NCBI RefSeq assembly: GCF_026000115.1
Contig: NZ_AP026867.1
Span: forward strand, 7,519,666 to 7,583,665
Length of the DNA stretch: 64,000 bases
From: Aureispira anguillae
Lineage (GTDB): Bacteria > Bacteroidota > Bacteroidia > Chitinophagales > Saprospiraceae
Direction of reading: 5' to 3'
Numbering within the stretch: the stretch's first letter is position 1; each line of letters opens with the position of its first letter. The notes beneath the pieces were generated by a model. The model was not told the origin of the DNA. It made no database searches and saw nothing but the letters and a program-made list of their open reading frames with translations. The position numbers and the translations under genes are program-made. Of the stretch, positions 27,954 to 36,576 are shown one piece after another.

Positions 27954-27985
27954 AAAAGTCTAACCCTGTGGGTTAGGCTTTTTTC
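27954..27985 (+). terminator. Intrinsic terminator in the 586-bp gap 27744-28329
   Basis: GTCTAACCC pairs with GGGTTAGGC and is followed by six T. It lies 211 bp after the hybrid kinase stop; it may end that operon or a small RNA. The remainder of the gap (27986-28329) shows only the motif at 28183. Confidence 0.8.
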
Positions 27986-28182
27986 TTTGCCATAAGATAG
28001 TCGTCCCTATTAAAACAGAAGGACTTATCTCATTATCTGGGGGCTTTATTTCTAGGAAAAGGATGGAGCCTGAATGGTTGTAAATCATGAAACAATACTT
28101 CTTCTATTTAGATGAAATTCCATTTTTAGGAAAAAAATAAGCCATAAAAAGAGCTGTTAATATATTTTTAACTTGTGTTAAG

Positions 28183-28205
28183 TTGTTGATTTTTAGTTAT
28201 TTGTG
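28183..28205 (+). promoter_or_regulatory. EPS-region motif, copy 2
   Basis: Same 23-bp motif (core AGTTATTTGTGTTT), 125 bp before the single-receiver gene. It may be a promoter or regulator site for the EPS operon. Confidence 0.4.
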
Positions 28206-28329
28206 TTTAATTGCTTCAGGTTGTGGAAAACTTGGAACAGCTATTGGAATTTAATTAATAAGAATATGTATAGCCAATAGATAAACTAGGCTGCTTTTAT
28301 TACTTACTCACCCTTAAAAATAATTACTA

Positions 28330-28695
28330 ATGAAAGAAAGACTATTGATTATAGAGGATAACAACTTCATGATGGCTTTACTTAAGAATATATTCGAACC
28401 ACAATTTAATGTTTGCTGCATGTCGAATGGATATGAAGCACTAGAATGGATTCATGAAGGAAATATACCCAATTTAATTATTTCCGATTTGCGCATGCCC
28501 GAAATGGACGGAATAGAATTTTTGAACAATTTAAAAGGAAGTATTTTTTATCGTAATATTCCTTTAATCATGCTTTCTGGGGTAGATAAAAGTGGAGATA
28601 GAATACAATGCCTACAGATGGGAGCAGATGATTTTGTTGTGAAACCTTTTAACCCCGAAGAATTAATTATTCGTGTTGAAAAACTCCTAAAATAG
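28330..28695 (+). CDS. Single-domain response regulator
   Basis: 121 residues, a receiver only: acidic pair Glu9-Asp10, phospho-acceptor Asp53 in ISDLRMPEMDG, Ser83 and Lys105 in VVKPF. No output domain. It is encoded 7 bp before the sugar-transferase fusion, whose own N-terminus is a receiver-like domain lacking the Asp, so the two may form a receiver pair. It could also act as a phosphate shuttle from the hybrid kinase upstream. Confidence 0.93.
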   Translation: MKERLLIIEDNNFMMALLKNIFEPQFNVCCMSNGYEALEWIHEGNIPNLIISDLRMPEMDGIEFLNNLKGSIFYRNIPLIMLSGVDKSGDRIQCLQMGADDFVVKPFNPEELIIRVEKLLK

Positions 28696-28702
28696 CATCT
28701 TT

Positions 28703-29878
28703 ATGGGACTGATAAGAATCACTAGAAGCATACTTTACATTGGTAATGATAATAGTATCTTAAGGACCTTAGTAGACTGGTTCGATAGCGATTATGATAT
28801 TTATCAAATAGGAACCCCACTAGAAGCATTTTCCTGGTTGAGAGAAGGGCATAAAACTCCTGCATTAATTTTAATAGAGAATACTTACAGCAATATTAAG
28901 GTACTTGATTTTAGTAATTTAATAAAACAACGATTTGGACATAAACGTTTTCAAATGCTTGTTTTAGTAAAAAATGAAACAGAAATTAATATGGAAAAAG
29001 CACGAAACAATCATGTGGTAGACATCTTTGAAAAACCATTGATAAATACCCAAAAAGAGCGTTTGGTCTCATTAATGAATAATCAACTAAAAAAGGAAAT
29101 TTACGAACCTAAGCAAGGACCAACCTTAACAAAGTTTAAAATCCCTACTTGGAAACGTACTTTTGATATACTGGTAGCTGGCACAGCTTTATTGATTTTA
29201 TCTCCCTTATTAATTCTTGTTGCCTTTCTGATTAAATTAGACTCTAAGGGCGCTGTTTTTTATACCTCTAAAAGAGTTGGAAGCGGATATAAAATATTTG
29301 ATTTTTATAAGTTTAGAACCATGAAAATAGGGGCTGATAAAGAGTTGGATGCCCTAAAAAAAGAAAAGAATCAATACCAAAAAAAGAAAACAGGAAACCT
29401 TTTAGAGCAGCAGGTTTGTGAAAATTGTATCGATGGAGATTGTACTCAGTTAGTCATTGATAATCATACCATTTGCGAGCGACAGTTTTTGGCAATGAAC
29501 AAAAACAAACAAGCAGCTTTTGTCAAACTAAGCAGGGATCCTCGAATTACTAGATTAGGACGGTTTCTTCGAAATACCAGCATTGATGAACTTCCTCAAC
29601 TATTCAATATTCTAAAGGGGGATATGTCTATTGTTGGAAATCGTCCATTGCCTTTGTACGAAGCGGAACAATTGACGACGGATCATGGGGTGCAACGGTT
29701 TGCTGCTCCAGCGGGATTGACAGGTTTGTGGCAGGTCAGAAAACGGGGACAAAAGGACATGTCTGAGGAAGAACGAAAAAACTTGGACAATGAGTACGCC
29801 CAAAATTATACGTTTTGGCTTGATCTTAAGCTCATTTTTCAAACCATTGGAGTTTTTATTCAAAAAGAAAACGTATAA
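28703..29878 (+). CDS. Pseudo-receiver/undecaprenyl-phosphate sugar phosphotransferase fusion
   Basis: 391 residues. Residues 8-128 resemble a receiver (ILYIGNDNS, LILIEN, IFEKPL with Lys111), but the phospho-acceptor position is Glu59. A membrane helix (about 155-178) then leads into a bacterial sugar transferase domain: KFRTM (203-207), SRDPRITRLGRFLR, SIDELPQL, GDMSIVGNRP and GLTGLWQV. This class loads the first sugar phosphate onto undecaprenyl phosphate to begin polysaccharide synthesis. The loop after KFRTM is unusually long (about 70 residues) and holds Cys239, Cys242, Cys247 and Cys258. It initiates the EPS locus. Confidence 0.9.
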   Translation: MGLIRITRSILYIGNDNSILRTLVDWFDSDYDIYQIGTPLEAFSWLREGHKTPALILIENTYSNIKVLDFSNLIKQRFGHKRFQMLVLVKNETEINMEKARNNHVVDIFEKPLINTQKERLVSLMNNQLKKEIYEPKQGPTLTKFKIPTWKRTFDILVAGTALLILSPLLILVAFLIKLDSKGAVFYTSKRVGSGYKIFDFYKFRTMKIGADKELDALKKEKNQYQKKKTGNLLEQQVCENCIDGDCTQLVIDNHTICERQFLAMNKNKQAAFVKLSRDPRITRLGRFLRNTSIDELPQLFNILKGDMSIVGNRPLPLYEAEQLTTDHGVQRFAAPAGLTGLWQVRKRGQKDMSEEERKNLDNEYAQNYTFWLDLKLIFQTIGVFIQKENV

Positions 29879-29879
29879 C

Positions 29880-30620
29880 ATGGAGCTGTCAATCCGACTT
29901 AGGCATTTCTTGATCTTGCTTTTGTTTCCATCTTTTGCTTTAGCTCAAGAAGATAGCCTAACTTCAGAGCAACAATGGGATAACATCTTAGTTTTTGTTT
30001 ATGAATTGCCTCCCCTTGAAGAGTTGCTTCAAATCGCAACCAATCGTTCTTCTTTAGTAAAGAGTAGAGATGCACTTATTGCGGTAAAGGAAAATGAACT
30101 AAAGAAGATTAAAAATGATTGGTTAGATATCCTGTCTTTTAGAGGAAATGTGGGCTATGGAAATAGTTTTATCGATGTGAATCAAAACAACTTAAATGGT
30201 GGGATTGCATCTAATATCAATACTGTTTTATTTAATGTTGGAGTTGCCGTTAATTTGTCTCCTGCTTATTGGGTAGAACGTAAGTATGAGATGAAAATAT
30301 TAAAATCTTATGTTGCTTATGAAAGAGCAATGAAGGATGAAGCAAAATTGATTGTTGTACAAAAAATTACGGATGCTTATGTTAGCCTAGAATACTATCG
30401 AGACATTTATACAAGGGCAAGTGCAGGCTACGAATCGAACCGAACGACCATCCAATTGGCTCGTAAACAGTTTTTGGAAGGAGAAATAAACATCGCTACT
30501 TATAATGATATTAAGCTCAAAGATATCAAATTAAAGTTAGAGATAGAGGGCTATAAGCAAAATCTCAAAAAGGCATATTATACCTTACAGCATCTACTTG
30601 GAGTGGGAACTCCCCAATAA
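29880..30620 (+). CDS. Short TolC-like outer-membrane/periplasmic protein
   Basis: 246 residues with a signal peptide (FPSFALAQ). The body is mostly helical with features of one OEP half-repeat: PPLEELLQIATNRSSLVKSRDALIAVKENELKKIKNDWL, a strand-rich section (about 95-130), then a long coiled coil ending in a LARKQFLEGEINIATYNDIKLK stretch. Full TolC proteins have two such repeats (over 400 residues), so this is half length. The start overlaps the preceding gene's final codons (ATG 29880, stop 29876-29878). It may serve in polysaccharide export. Confidence 0.7.
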   Translation: MELSIRLRHFLILLLFPSFALAQEDSLTSEQQWDNILVFVYELPPLEELLQIATNRSSLVKSRDALIAVKENELKKIKNDWLDILSFRGNVGYGNSFIDVNQNNLNGGIASNINTVLFNVGVAVNLSPAYWVERKYEMKILKSYVAYERAMKDEAKLIVVQKITDAYVSLEYYRDIYTRASAGYESNRTTIQLARKQFLEGEINIATYNDIKLKDIKLKLEIEGYKQNLKKAYYTLQHLLGVGTPQ

Positions 30621-30716
30621 AAATAAAGGTTCTTTGATAACCCATAGGCTCACATAGTAAACCGTGTGGTAAACACTAAAAAAAGGTAAGGTTTTAACTA
30701 CTTTTTTTAGTAAAAA

Positions 30717-30787
30717 GTTATAGGTCGTAAGTCGTATGCTTAGTTCCTGTAAATACAGGACATACGACTTACGGTCTATAACCTATA
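30717..30787. repeat. Hairpin repeat (GTAAGTCGTATGCTT family), copy 2
   Basis: Outer arms GTTATAG...CGTAAGTCGTATG and their inverted copy enclose a second stem, TCCTGT-AAAT-ACAGGA. The core and right flank match 8681-8735. It lies in the 522-bp gap 30621-31142. Confidence 0.6.
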
Positions 30788-30976
30788 ACAAAAGTAGTAA
30801 TAAGCAGGCAAGGTAGTTTATGATTCCACACCATTTACTTAGCTGCACTGCTACTCCGTGGTCGTAATAGAGTTGTCAAAGGACCAAAACAAATAAAGAA
30901 AATCTTTGGAAACCAGTTTTTTATGTTCTGGGGAGTAATTCTATGTTTTTGAGGACATCTTTTTAGGGGAGTAAAG

Positions 30977-31008
30977 TATAGATTTTGTATATAAAATCTA
31001 TTTTTTTA
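30977..31008 (+). terminator. AT-rich hairpin with T run, upstream of the co-polymerase gene
   Basis: ATAGATTTT pairs with AAAATCTAT and seven T follow. The stem is weak (one G-C pair). It could be a weak terminator or attenuator in the leader of the gene at 31143. Confidence 0.35.
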
Positions 31009-31142
31009 TTATATTTAAAAATATAAACAATTATGAGAGGTCTTATTCTACAACGGCAAACTATTCTTATAACCATAAGAAATAATCCAAAAAAATAGGA
31101 ATAGAAAGATTAAATCATTGCCTAAGCTAAACTAGATAGTAT

Positions 31143-33350
31143 ATGAGTCTTTTTCGATTTATAAAACTAATACTCCAGCACTATCTATTAGTTCTATTTG
31201 TACCGTTTTTTATGGCTGCCTTGGTTTATTATTTGACCATTGGAGAAGAGAAAAGTTATTCGAGCAGCAGTTCTATTTACACGGGGATTGCTTCAGGGTT
31301 TAACGTTGATATGGGGCAAGGAGTAGGAGATCGGTTTATGGTTCAAAGTGTTTTTGAGAATGTATTGACCATTATGAGAGCAAAGGAGGTCAAGGAAGAG
31401 GTGGGGGTTAAGTTGATCGCTCAACATTTAATTCAAGACCCCAAAACAGTGCCTGCTCGTATTTGTACGCCTATTACGATTCAAGAACTACACAATTTAA
31501 TCCCTGAAGAGGTACGGCAAGAATTAGCGGTAGCAGGTAACTTTGATGCGACTTTTGAAAAAACAATGACCTACCTAAAAAAGGATCATCTCAATGTCAT
31601 TTATCGCATTGTACACACCAAACGATTTATTCCAAATTATTCTATTCTTGCACTCAATCATATAGGATTTAGACGGATAAAAACCAGTGATTTGGTAAAA
31701 GTAAATTTTACATCTACTGATCCTGGAGTTGCGATGAATACCTTACGCTTTTTTTCAGAAGCATTTATAAAAAAATATCGTTATGTAAAGGTTAGTGAAA
31801 CGAATGATATTGTCGCTTATTTTGAAGCAAGGTTATTAAATGCTCAGGCTAAATTGGATGGCTTGGAAGCAGACTTATTGGCTTATCGTTCTAGCAACAA
31901 TATACTAGATTATACCGAGCAAGTAAGGGCTATTGCTCAACGCCGCCAAGAGATGGAAGGAGAAATATATAGAGAGCGAATGACACTCGCTTCGGCAGAA
32001 TATACCAGCAAATATGCTCAGGAACAATTGGATATGCATTTAAACGTGTTGAGCAAAAACACAGAAATTATTGCCAAAAGAAATCAATTAGAAGCGTTAG
32101 CGAGCGAAATTGCTAGAATGAAAATTTTTGATGAAGCGGTTGCTAAAGATAGCCTTGATCAATTGGAGTTAAAATTGACTGCATTAAGAACAGAAATGGA
32201 AAGAGAGCTGGAGGCAATATTTGCTATTAATTATAGCACTTCAGGGGTGAAAACTAAAGACATTCTAAAAAAATGGTTTGACAATATTCTTAATGTAGGA
32301 GAGTCTAAAGCTAGATTAAAGGTCTTTGCTACTCGGCAAAAGGCATTTAAAGATTTGTATCAAACCATGGCACCTATTGGTTCAAATCTAACAAAAATAG
32401 AGCGAGAAGTAGCCGTTGCAGAAGGATCTTATCTAAGGATTTTAGAGGCTTTAAATTTGGCAAAAATGCGCCAACAAAATATCGCTTTATCTACTAAATT
32501 AAAAGTAGTAGATGCTCCCTTATTTCCTACCAGCCCAGATCCATCCAATCGAAAACTATTGGTCATCGTTGCATTTTTAGTTGGTGGCTTATTCATTGTA
32601 GGTTTATTGGTATTGTTAGAATGGATCGATCAAAGCATTCGACGACCGCTTAATTGGATAGCATGGACAGGGCTACCCTTGGCTTCTGCTTTTCCACTTT
32701 TTCCAAAAAAACAAGGTAAGATTTATTATAATCAGTTAAAAAAAGCGCTAATCCATCGGCTTATCGAAGAACTGGAGCAGCAACAACAAGAACAAGGTTC
32801 GTCATCAAAAACCATTTATTTGGCGATTTGTAGCCTGCAAGATGGAGAGGGGAAAACACTAGTTATCCAAGAATTAGCCCAAGTATTGGTGGCATTGGGG
32901 AAAAAAATTAGTATTCATCAACCTCGACGATTAGAAGAGGGCGAATGGAAGTCCCCCTTTGTTCAAGAAACAGAAAAAGAAGCCCCACCCGTCAATTATT
33001 ATGAGTTGGATGATGGTAGAATTAATTCGGAAACGCTTTTTAATAAAACGACCCAAGATTTAGATTATATCCTTATAGAGTTGCCTTACTTACAGGGCTA
33101 TCAAACTCCTCATAAGATTTGGAGCAAGATCGATAATTGCGTGTTGGTAGCGAGAGCCAACCGATCATGGGGATCAGCCGATAAAAAATCATTGGAGAAC
33201 CTAAAGCGAATAATGGGAAAAGATCCTATGCTGTTTTTAAACGCAGTTAAATTGGTGTTTTTGGAAGAAATTATAGGGCGAATACCACGAAAAAGGAGCA
33301 AATGGCGGCAAGTCTTGCGACAGTGGTGCCGATTAGAATTTCAAAAATAG
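31143..33350 (+). CDS. Wzc/GumC-like polysaccharide co-polymerase with degenerate kinase domain
   Basis: 735 residues. Membrane helix 1 (about 12-30) and helix 2 (about 472-494) flank a periplasmic Wzz domain with long coiled coils (about 215-340). The C-terminal cytoplasmic part looks like a BY-kinase: CSLQDGEGKTLVIQEL (Walker A-like GEGKT near 568-572). But the Walker B line YILIELP lacks the Asp, and there is no Tyr-rich tail. By family knowledge it controls polymer length and export; kinase activity is doubtful. It lies between the TolC-like and Wzy-like genes. Confidence 0.85.
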   Translation: MSLFRFIKLILQHYLLVLFVPFFMAALVYYLTIGEEKSYSSSSSIYTGIASGFNVDMGQGVGDRFMVQSVFENVLTIMRAKEVKEEVGVKLIAQHLIQDPKTVPARICTPITIQELHNLIPEEVRQELAVAGNFDATFEKTMTYLKKDHLNVIYRIVHTKRFIPNYSILALNHIGFRRIKTSDLVKVNFTSTDPGVAMNTLRFFSEAFIKKYRYVKVSETNDIVAYFEARLLNAQAKLDGLEADLLAYRSSNNILDYTEQVRAIAQRRQEMEGEIYRERMTLASAEYTSKYAQEQLDMHLNVLSKNTEIIAKRNQLEALASEIARMKIFDEAVAKDSLDQLELKLTALRTEMERELEAIFAINYSTSGVKTKDILKKWFDNILNVGESKARLKVFATRQKAFKDLYQTMAPIGSNLTKIEREVAVAEGSYLRILEALNLAKMRQQNIALSTKLKVVDAPLFPTSPDPSNRKLLVIVAFLVGGLFIVGLLVLLEWIDQSIRRPLNWIAWTGLPLASAFPLFPKKQGKIYYNQLKKALIHRLIEELEQQQQEQGSSSKTIYLAICSLQDGEGKTLVIQELAQVLVALGKKISIHQPRRLEEGEWKSPFVQETEKEAPPVNYYELDDGRINSETLFNKTTQDLDYILIELPYLQGYQTPHKIWSKIDNCVLVARANRSWGSADKKSLENLKRIMGKDPMLFLNAVKLVFLEEIIGRIPRKRSKWRQVLRQWCRLEFQK

Positions 33351-33363
33351 TACTTGACGTTAA

Positions 33364-33398
33364 TTTTTTCCTGTAAACTATTGTAAACGATTACTTAA
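33364..33398 (+). repeat. 35-bp dispersed repeat, copy 2
   Basis: 33 of 35 bases match 4303-4337. It ends 6 bp before the ATG of the Wzy-like gene, so it forms its leader. Confidence 0.6.
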
Positions 33399-33404
33399 TT
33401 CCTA

Positions 33405-34901
33405 ATGCGTATGCTAAATAAGCCCCAGAATGTACACATCAAAAAAGGAGCTGATATTCTTTATGTGCCACTAATTTTTGTTGGCTTAATTGGAGGTTTA
33501 GGAATTATTGCACAGGGGTTAGTCTACAATTGGATGCTGACCTGTATCGGGCTAGTGGGCTTGCCTATTGGTTTGTTTTATTTGTACAAAATTTTTCAAA
33601 ACCCTAGACTAGGTATGTGGTCTGTATTGGTCTATTGCTTTGTTTGGAGTTTAATTGCCCGTTATCTCTTTGCCTATACTAGAATTTCGTTGCCTTTTGG
33701 GTTGGGGGTTGACGGTTTGTTATTTTTGACCTTTGTGGCTATGATTTTTAGTGGAGGAGCAAAGGCGCCATATACCATCCTCCAAAACAAGCTAGTCGTT
33801 TTGACTTTTTTGTGGTTTTTCTTTGTTTTTCTACAGTTATTTAACCCACAAGCAACGAGTAAAATTGCTTGGTTTTATGCAATGAGATGCTATGCGCTTT
33901 ACTTATTTTTTACGGTTATACTGACCTATATGCTATTAAACCAAAAGGAAGATTTAGATCGGTTTTTTCTTCTATTTGTCGGGTTTTCTATTTTTGGGGG
34001 ACTTTATGGAGCCTATCAATTGAATATAGGACTGAATTACGCTGATAGCATTTTTATTCAACCTAAGTTAGACCGCCATATGTTGTTTGGTAAGTTGCGA
34101 GTATTTTCATTTTATGAGAATGCTGGACAAGCGGGCGTTTCTCAGGCTCATGCTGGGCTAATTGCCAATATTTTATTTATTCATGAAAAGCGGCGAAACT
34201 ATAAAATTTATTACTGTATTGGGATGTTAGCCTGTTATTATGGAATGGCTATTTCTGGAACGAGAGGGGCATTGGTTGTCCCAATTATTGGCATGGGAGT
34301 TTATCTAGTATGGTGTCGTAAACCGATTGTTACCATTTCAGGAATTATCGTAGGCGCTGTTATTTTGTTTTTATTGGTGTTTACAACAGTGGGGCAAAGT
34401 AATTATACCATCAATAGAATGCGAACGGCATTTGATCCTAACGACCCTTCTTTTCAGTATCGGATGGAGGCGAGGGCTCATTATCAAGAATATATGAATA
34501 AACATGCGTTTGGCTGGGGCATAGGAACCGCTGGTTATTGGGGAAATCGATTTAATGGAGAAGATAATGTTATGACAGGAACCGATGGTGGTTATGTGCA
34601 ATTACAAGCAGAAATAGGTATTGTGGGGTTGTATTTTTATTGGTTCTATTATTCATTTATTCTTGGTGCTACTTTTTGGATGTTGCTAAAACTGAAGGAC
34701 TCAGAACTTTACCCCAAAGTATTGGCACTTTGTTGTGGAATAATGGGGTTGCTGGCTGCTAATTATGGCAATAGTGTAATTTATCAATTACCAAGTAACT
34801 TAACTATTAGCATGAGCTTGGTTTATATCTGGATGGCTAGGAGTTGGGCTTTAGGAGAGGACTTGCCCAAATTTGAATCTAAATTTAATACAAAGTACTG
34901 A
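33405..34901 (+). CDS. O-antigen ligase/Wzy-type polymerase-like membrane protein
   Basis: 498 residues with about eleven hydrophobic helices and one larger periplasmic loop (about 335-395) with RMRTAFDPNDPSFQYRMEARAHYQEYMNKHAFGWGIGTAGYW, the region carrying the active site in Wzy_C/WaaL proteins. This class joins undecaprenyl-linked repeat units or transfers glycans. An alternative start is ATG 33411. The position after the Wzc-like gene supports the polymerase role in EPS assembly. Confidence 0.85.
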   Translation: MRMLNKPQNVHIKKGADILYVPLIFVGLIGGLGIIAQGLVYNWMLTCIGLVGLPIGLFYLYKIFQNPRLGMWSVLVYCFVWSLIARYLFAYTRISLPFGLGVDGLLFLTFVAMIFSGGAKAPYTILQNKLVVLTFLWFFFVFLQLFNPQATSKIAWFYAMRCYALYLFFTVILTYMLLNQKEDLDRFFLLFVGFSIFGGLYGAYQLNIGLNYADSIFIQPKLDRHMLFGKLRVFSFYENAGQAGVSQAHAGLIANILFIHEKRRNYKIYYCIGMLACYYGMAISGTRGALVVPIIGMGVYLVWCRKPIVTISGIIVGAVILFLLVFTTVGQSNYTINRMRTAFDPNDPSFQYRMEARAHYQEYMNKHAFGWGIGTAGYWGNRFNGEDNVMTGTDGGYVQLQAEIGIVGLYFYWFYYSFILGATFWMLLKLKDSELYPKVLALCCGIMGLLAANYGNSVIYQLPSNLTISMSLVYIWMARSWALGEDLPKFESKFNTKY

Positions 34902-34984
34902 CTTATTGATGGTTGAAATGTTTCCAAAATATGTAAAATATCCACTTAGAGGAATTTTTAGTATAAGTTTTATTTTTTGAAATA

Positions 34985-35007
34985 TTGATAACCAGTTGTT
35001 TATGTGT
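34985..35007 (+). promoter_or_regulatory. EPS-region motif, copy 3 (diverged)
   Basis: TTGAT, CAGTTGTTT and TGT positions match the motif at 35275; other bases differ. It lies in the 481-bp AT-rich gap 34902-35382, in which I see no gene. Confidence 0.3.
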
Positions 35008-35274
35008 TGGTGTGGAAATGGTTTAATAAAAAATAGATTACAATTAGAGGGATTATAAGACCTAATTACTCCAATTGTATTAACCAAACGGAAAGCTGCT
35101 TTTTAATTTAAAGCAATAACATTGGCAGTGTAAAGGAGGGGGTGAACAAGGTATCTTGTTTATGGTGTAGCATATATGCTTGAGTTTAACAATAAAAATA
35201 GAGCATTATTTCCTGATTTGAAATCAGTTTTCCAGAATATGGAAATATAATGGCTTGCTTTAAAAATTATTTAT

Positions 35275-35297
35275 TTGATTTTCAGGTGTTTGTGTTT
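35275..35297 (+). promoter_or_regulatory. EPS-region motif, copy 4
   Basis: TTGATTTT followed by AGGTGTTTGTGTTT, 86 bp before the glycosyltransferase start. Confidence 0.4.
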
Positions 35298-35382
35298 GTG
35301 GTGCATTTTTGGAATTATTAGAATTGAAGTTAATTTAATCATTGTTTGAGATAACTTTATTCTATTGTAAATAGTTAAAATT

Positions 35383-36576
35383 ATGATTCGGAATAGAAAT
35401 ATTGTAGTTTTTGGTTTACAGCCTTGGGATATTGAAATAGGAAGTAATTGTAAAAACATTGCCTTAGAATTGGCTAAGAATAACAAGGTGCTTTATATCA
35501 ATAGACCACTTGATAGAATTACTTGGTTAAGGAAGAAAAAGAATACAATTGCTCAGAATCGAATGGATGTTTTAACAAGGAAAAAATCACCTTTGGTTCA
35601 GTTGGATACGAACTTTTGGATTCTAACTCCCCCTGTTGTGATGGAATCTGTACAATGGTTAAATTCAAGTTTTTTATTTAAATTTTTTAATCGATGGAAC
35701 AATCGAAAACTAGCTAAAACGGTTAAACGATACTTAGAAAAGTTAGGGTTTAATGACTTTATTCTATTTAATGATAGTGCGATGTTTCAGGGGAATAACC
35801 TAAAAGAATTTTTGAGTCCTGAGCTATTTATCTATTATATCAGAGATTACCTTATTGCACAACCGTATTTTGAAAAGCACGGTCCTAATGCTGAAAAGCG
35901 ATTGGTTGAACAAGCTGATCTTGTTGTTGCAAATTCTACTTATTTAGTCAATTATGCAAAAGTATACAATTCGAATAGTTTTTATATAGGGCAAGGTTGT
36001 GATTTAGAGGAATTTCAACCTCAAGAAATTCATTCTGTTCCAGCAGCGCTCAAAAAACTAAGCGGACCAATTATTGGATATGTTGGCAATTTAACTTCTA
36101 AGCGGCTAGATCTAGAAATTTTGATTTATCTAGCAAAACGAAACCCTTCTTGGTCTATTGTTTTAGTGGGGGGAGAAGATAATGTTTTTAAGAAAAGTGT
36201 ACTACATAATTTTGATAATGTTCATTTTTTAGGTTTTCAAAAACCAGAAACATTACCTCAGTTTATCCATGGTTTTGATGTCTGTATCAACCCTCAAGTC
36301 CTAAATCAACTGTCTATTGGGAACTACCCACGTAAAATTGACGAATATTTGGCAATGGGAAAGCCTGTTGTTGCAACCCGAACCGAGGGAATGATAATGT
36401 TTGAGGATTATGTTTGCTTAGCAGAAGATAAATACCAATTTGAAGCCGACATAAGATACTTACTAAAAACAGATTGTGAGGCATTGCGTATGCAACGAAT
36501 TAATTTTGCCAAATCCCATACCTGGGAGAATAGTGTTCGTGCACTCGAAAATGCCCTTGTAAATAAAATTGCGTAA
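35383..36576 (+). CDS. Glycosyltransferase (GT-B fold, family 1/4-like)
   Basis: 397 residues, soluble. The N-terminal Rossmann half starts IVVFGLQPWDIEIGSNCKNIA. The C-terminal half carries GPIIGYVGNLTSKRLDLEIL, then VHFLGFQ, LPQFIHGFDVCINPQ and the donor-binding stretch PRKIDEYLAMGKPVVAT (the acidic E-x-LAMG motif of the GT1/GT4 superfamily). It should transfer a nucleotide-activated sugar to the growing polysaccharide. It is separated from the Wzy-like gene by 481 bp and appears to have its own promoter region. Confidence 0.88.
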   Translation: MIRNRNIVVFGLQPWDIEIGSNCKNIALELAKNNKVLYINRPLDRITWLRKKKNTIAQNRMDVLTRKKSPLVQLDTNFWILTPPVVMESVQWLNSSFLFKFFNRWNNRKLAKTVKRYLEKLGFNDFILFNDSAMFQGNNLKEFLSPELFIYYIRDYLIAQPYFEKHGPNAEKRLVEQADLVVANSTYLVNYAKVYNSNSFYIGQGCDLEEFQPQEIHSVPAALKKLSGPIIGYVGNLTSKRLDLEILIYLAKRNPSWSIVLVGGEDNVFKKSVLHNFDNVHFLGFQKPETLPQFIHGFDVCINPQVLNQLSIGNYPRKIDEYLAMGKPVVATRTEGMIMFEDYVCLAEDKYQFEADIRYLLKTDCEALRMQRINFAKSHTWENSVRALENALVNKIA

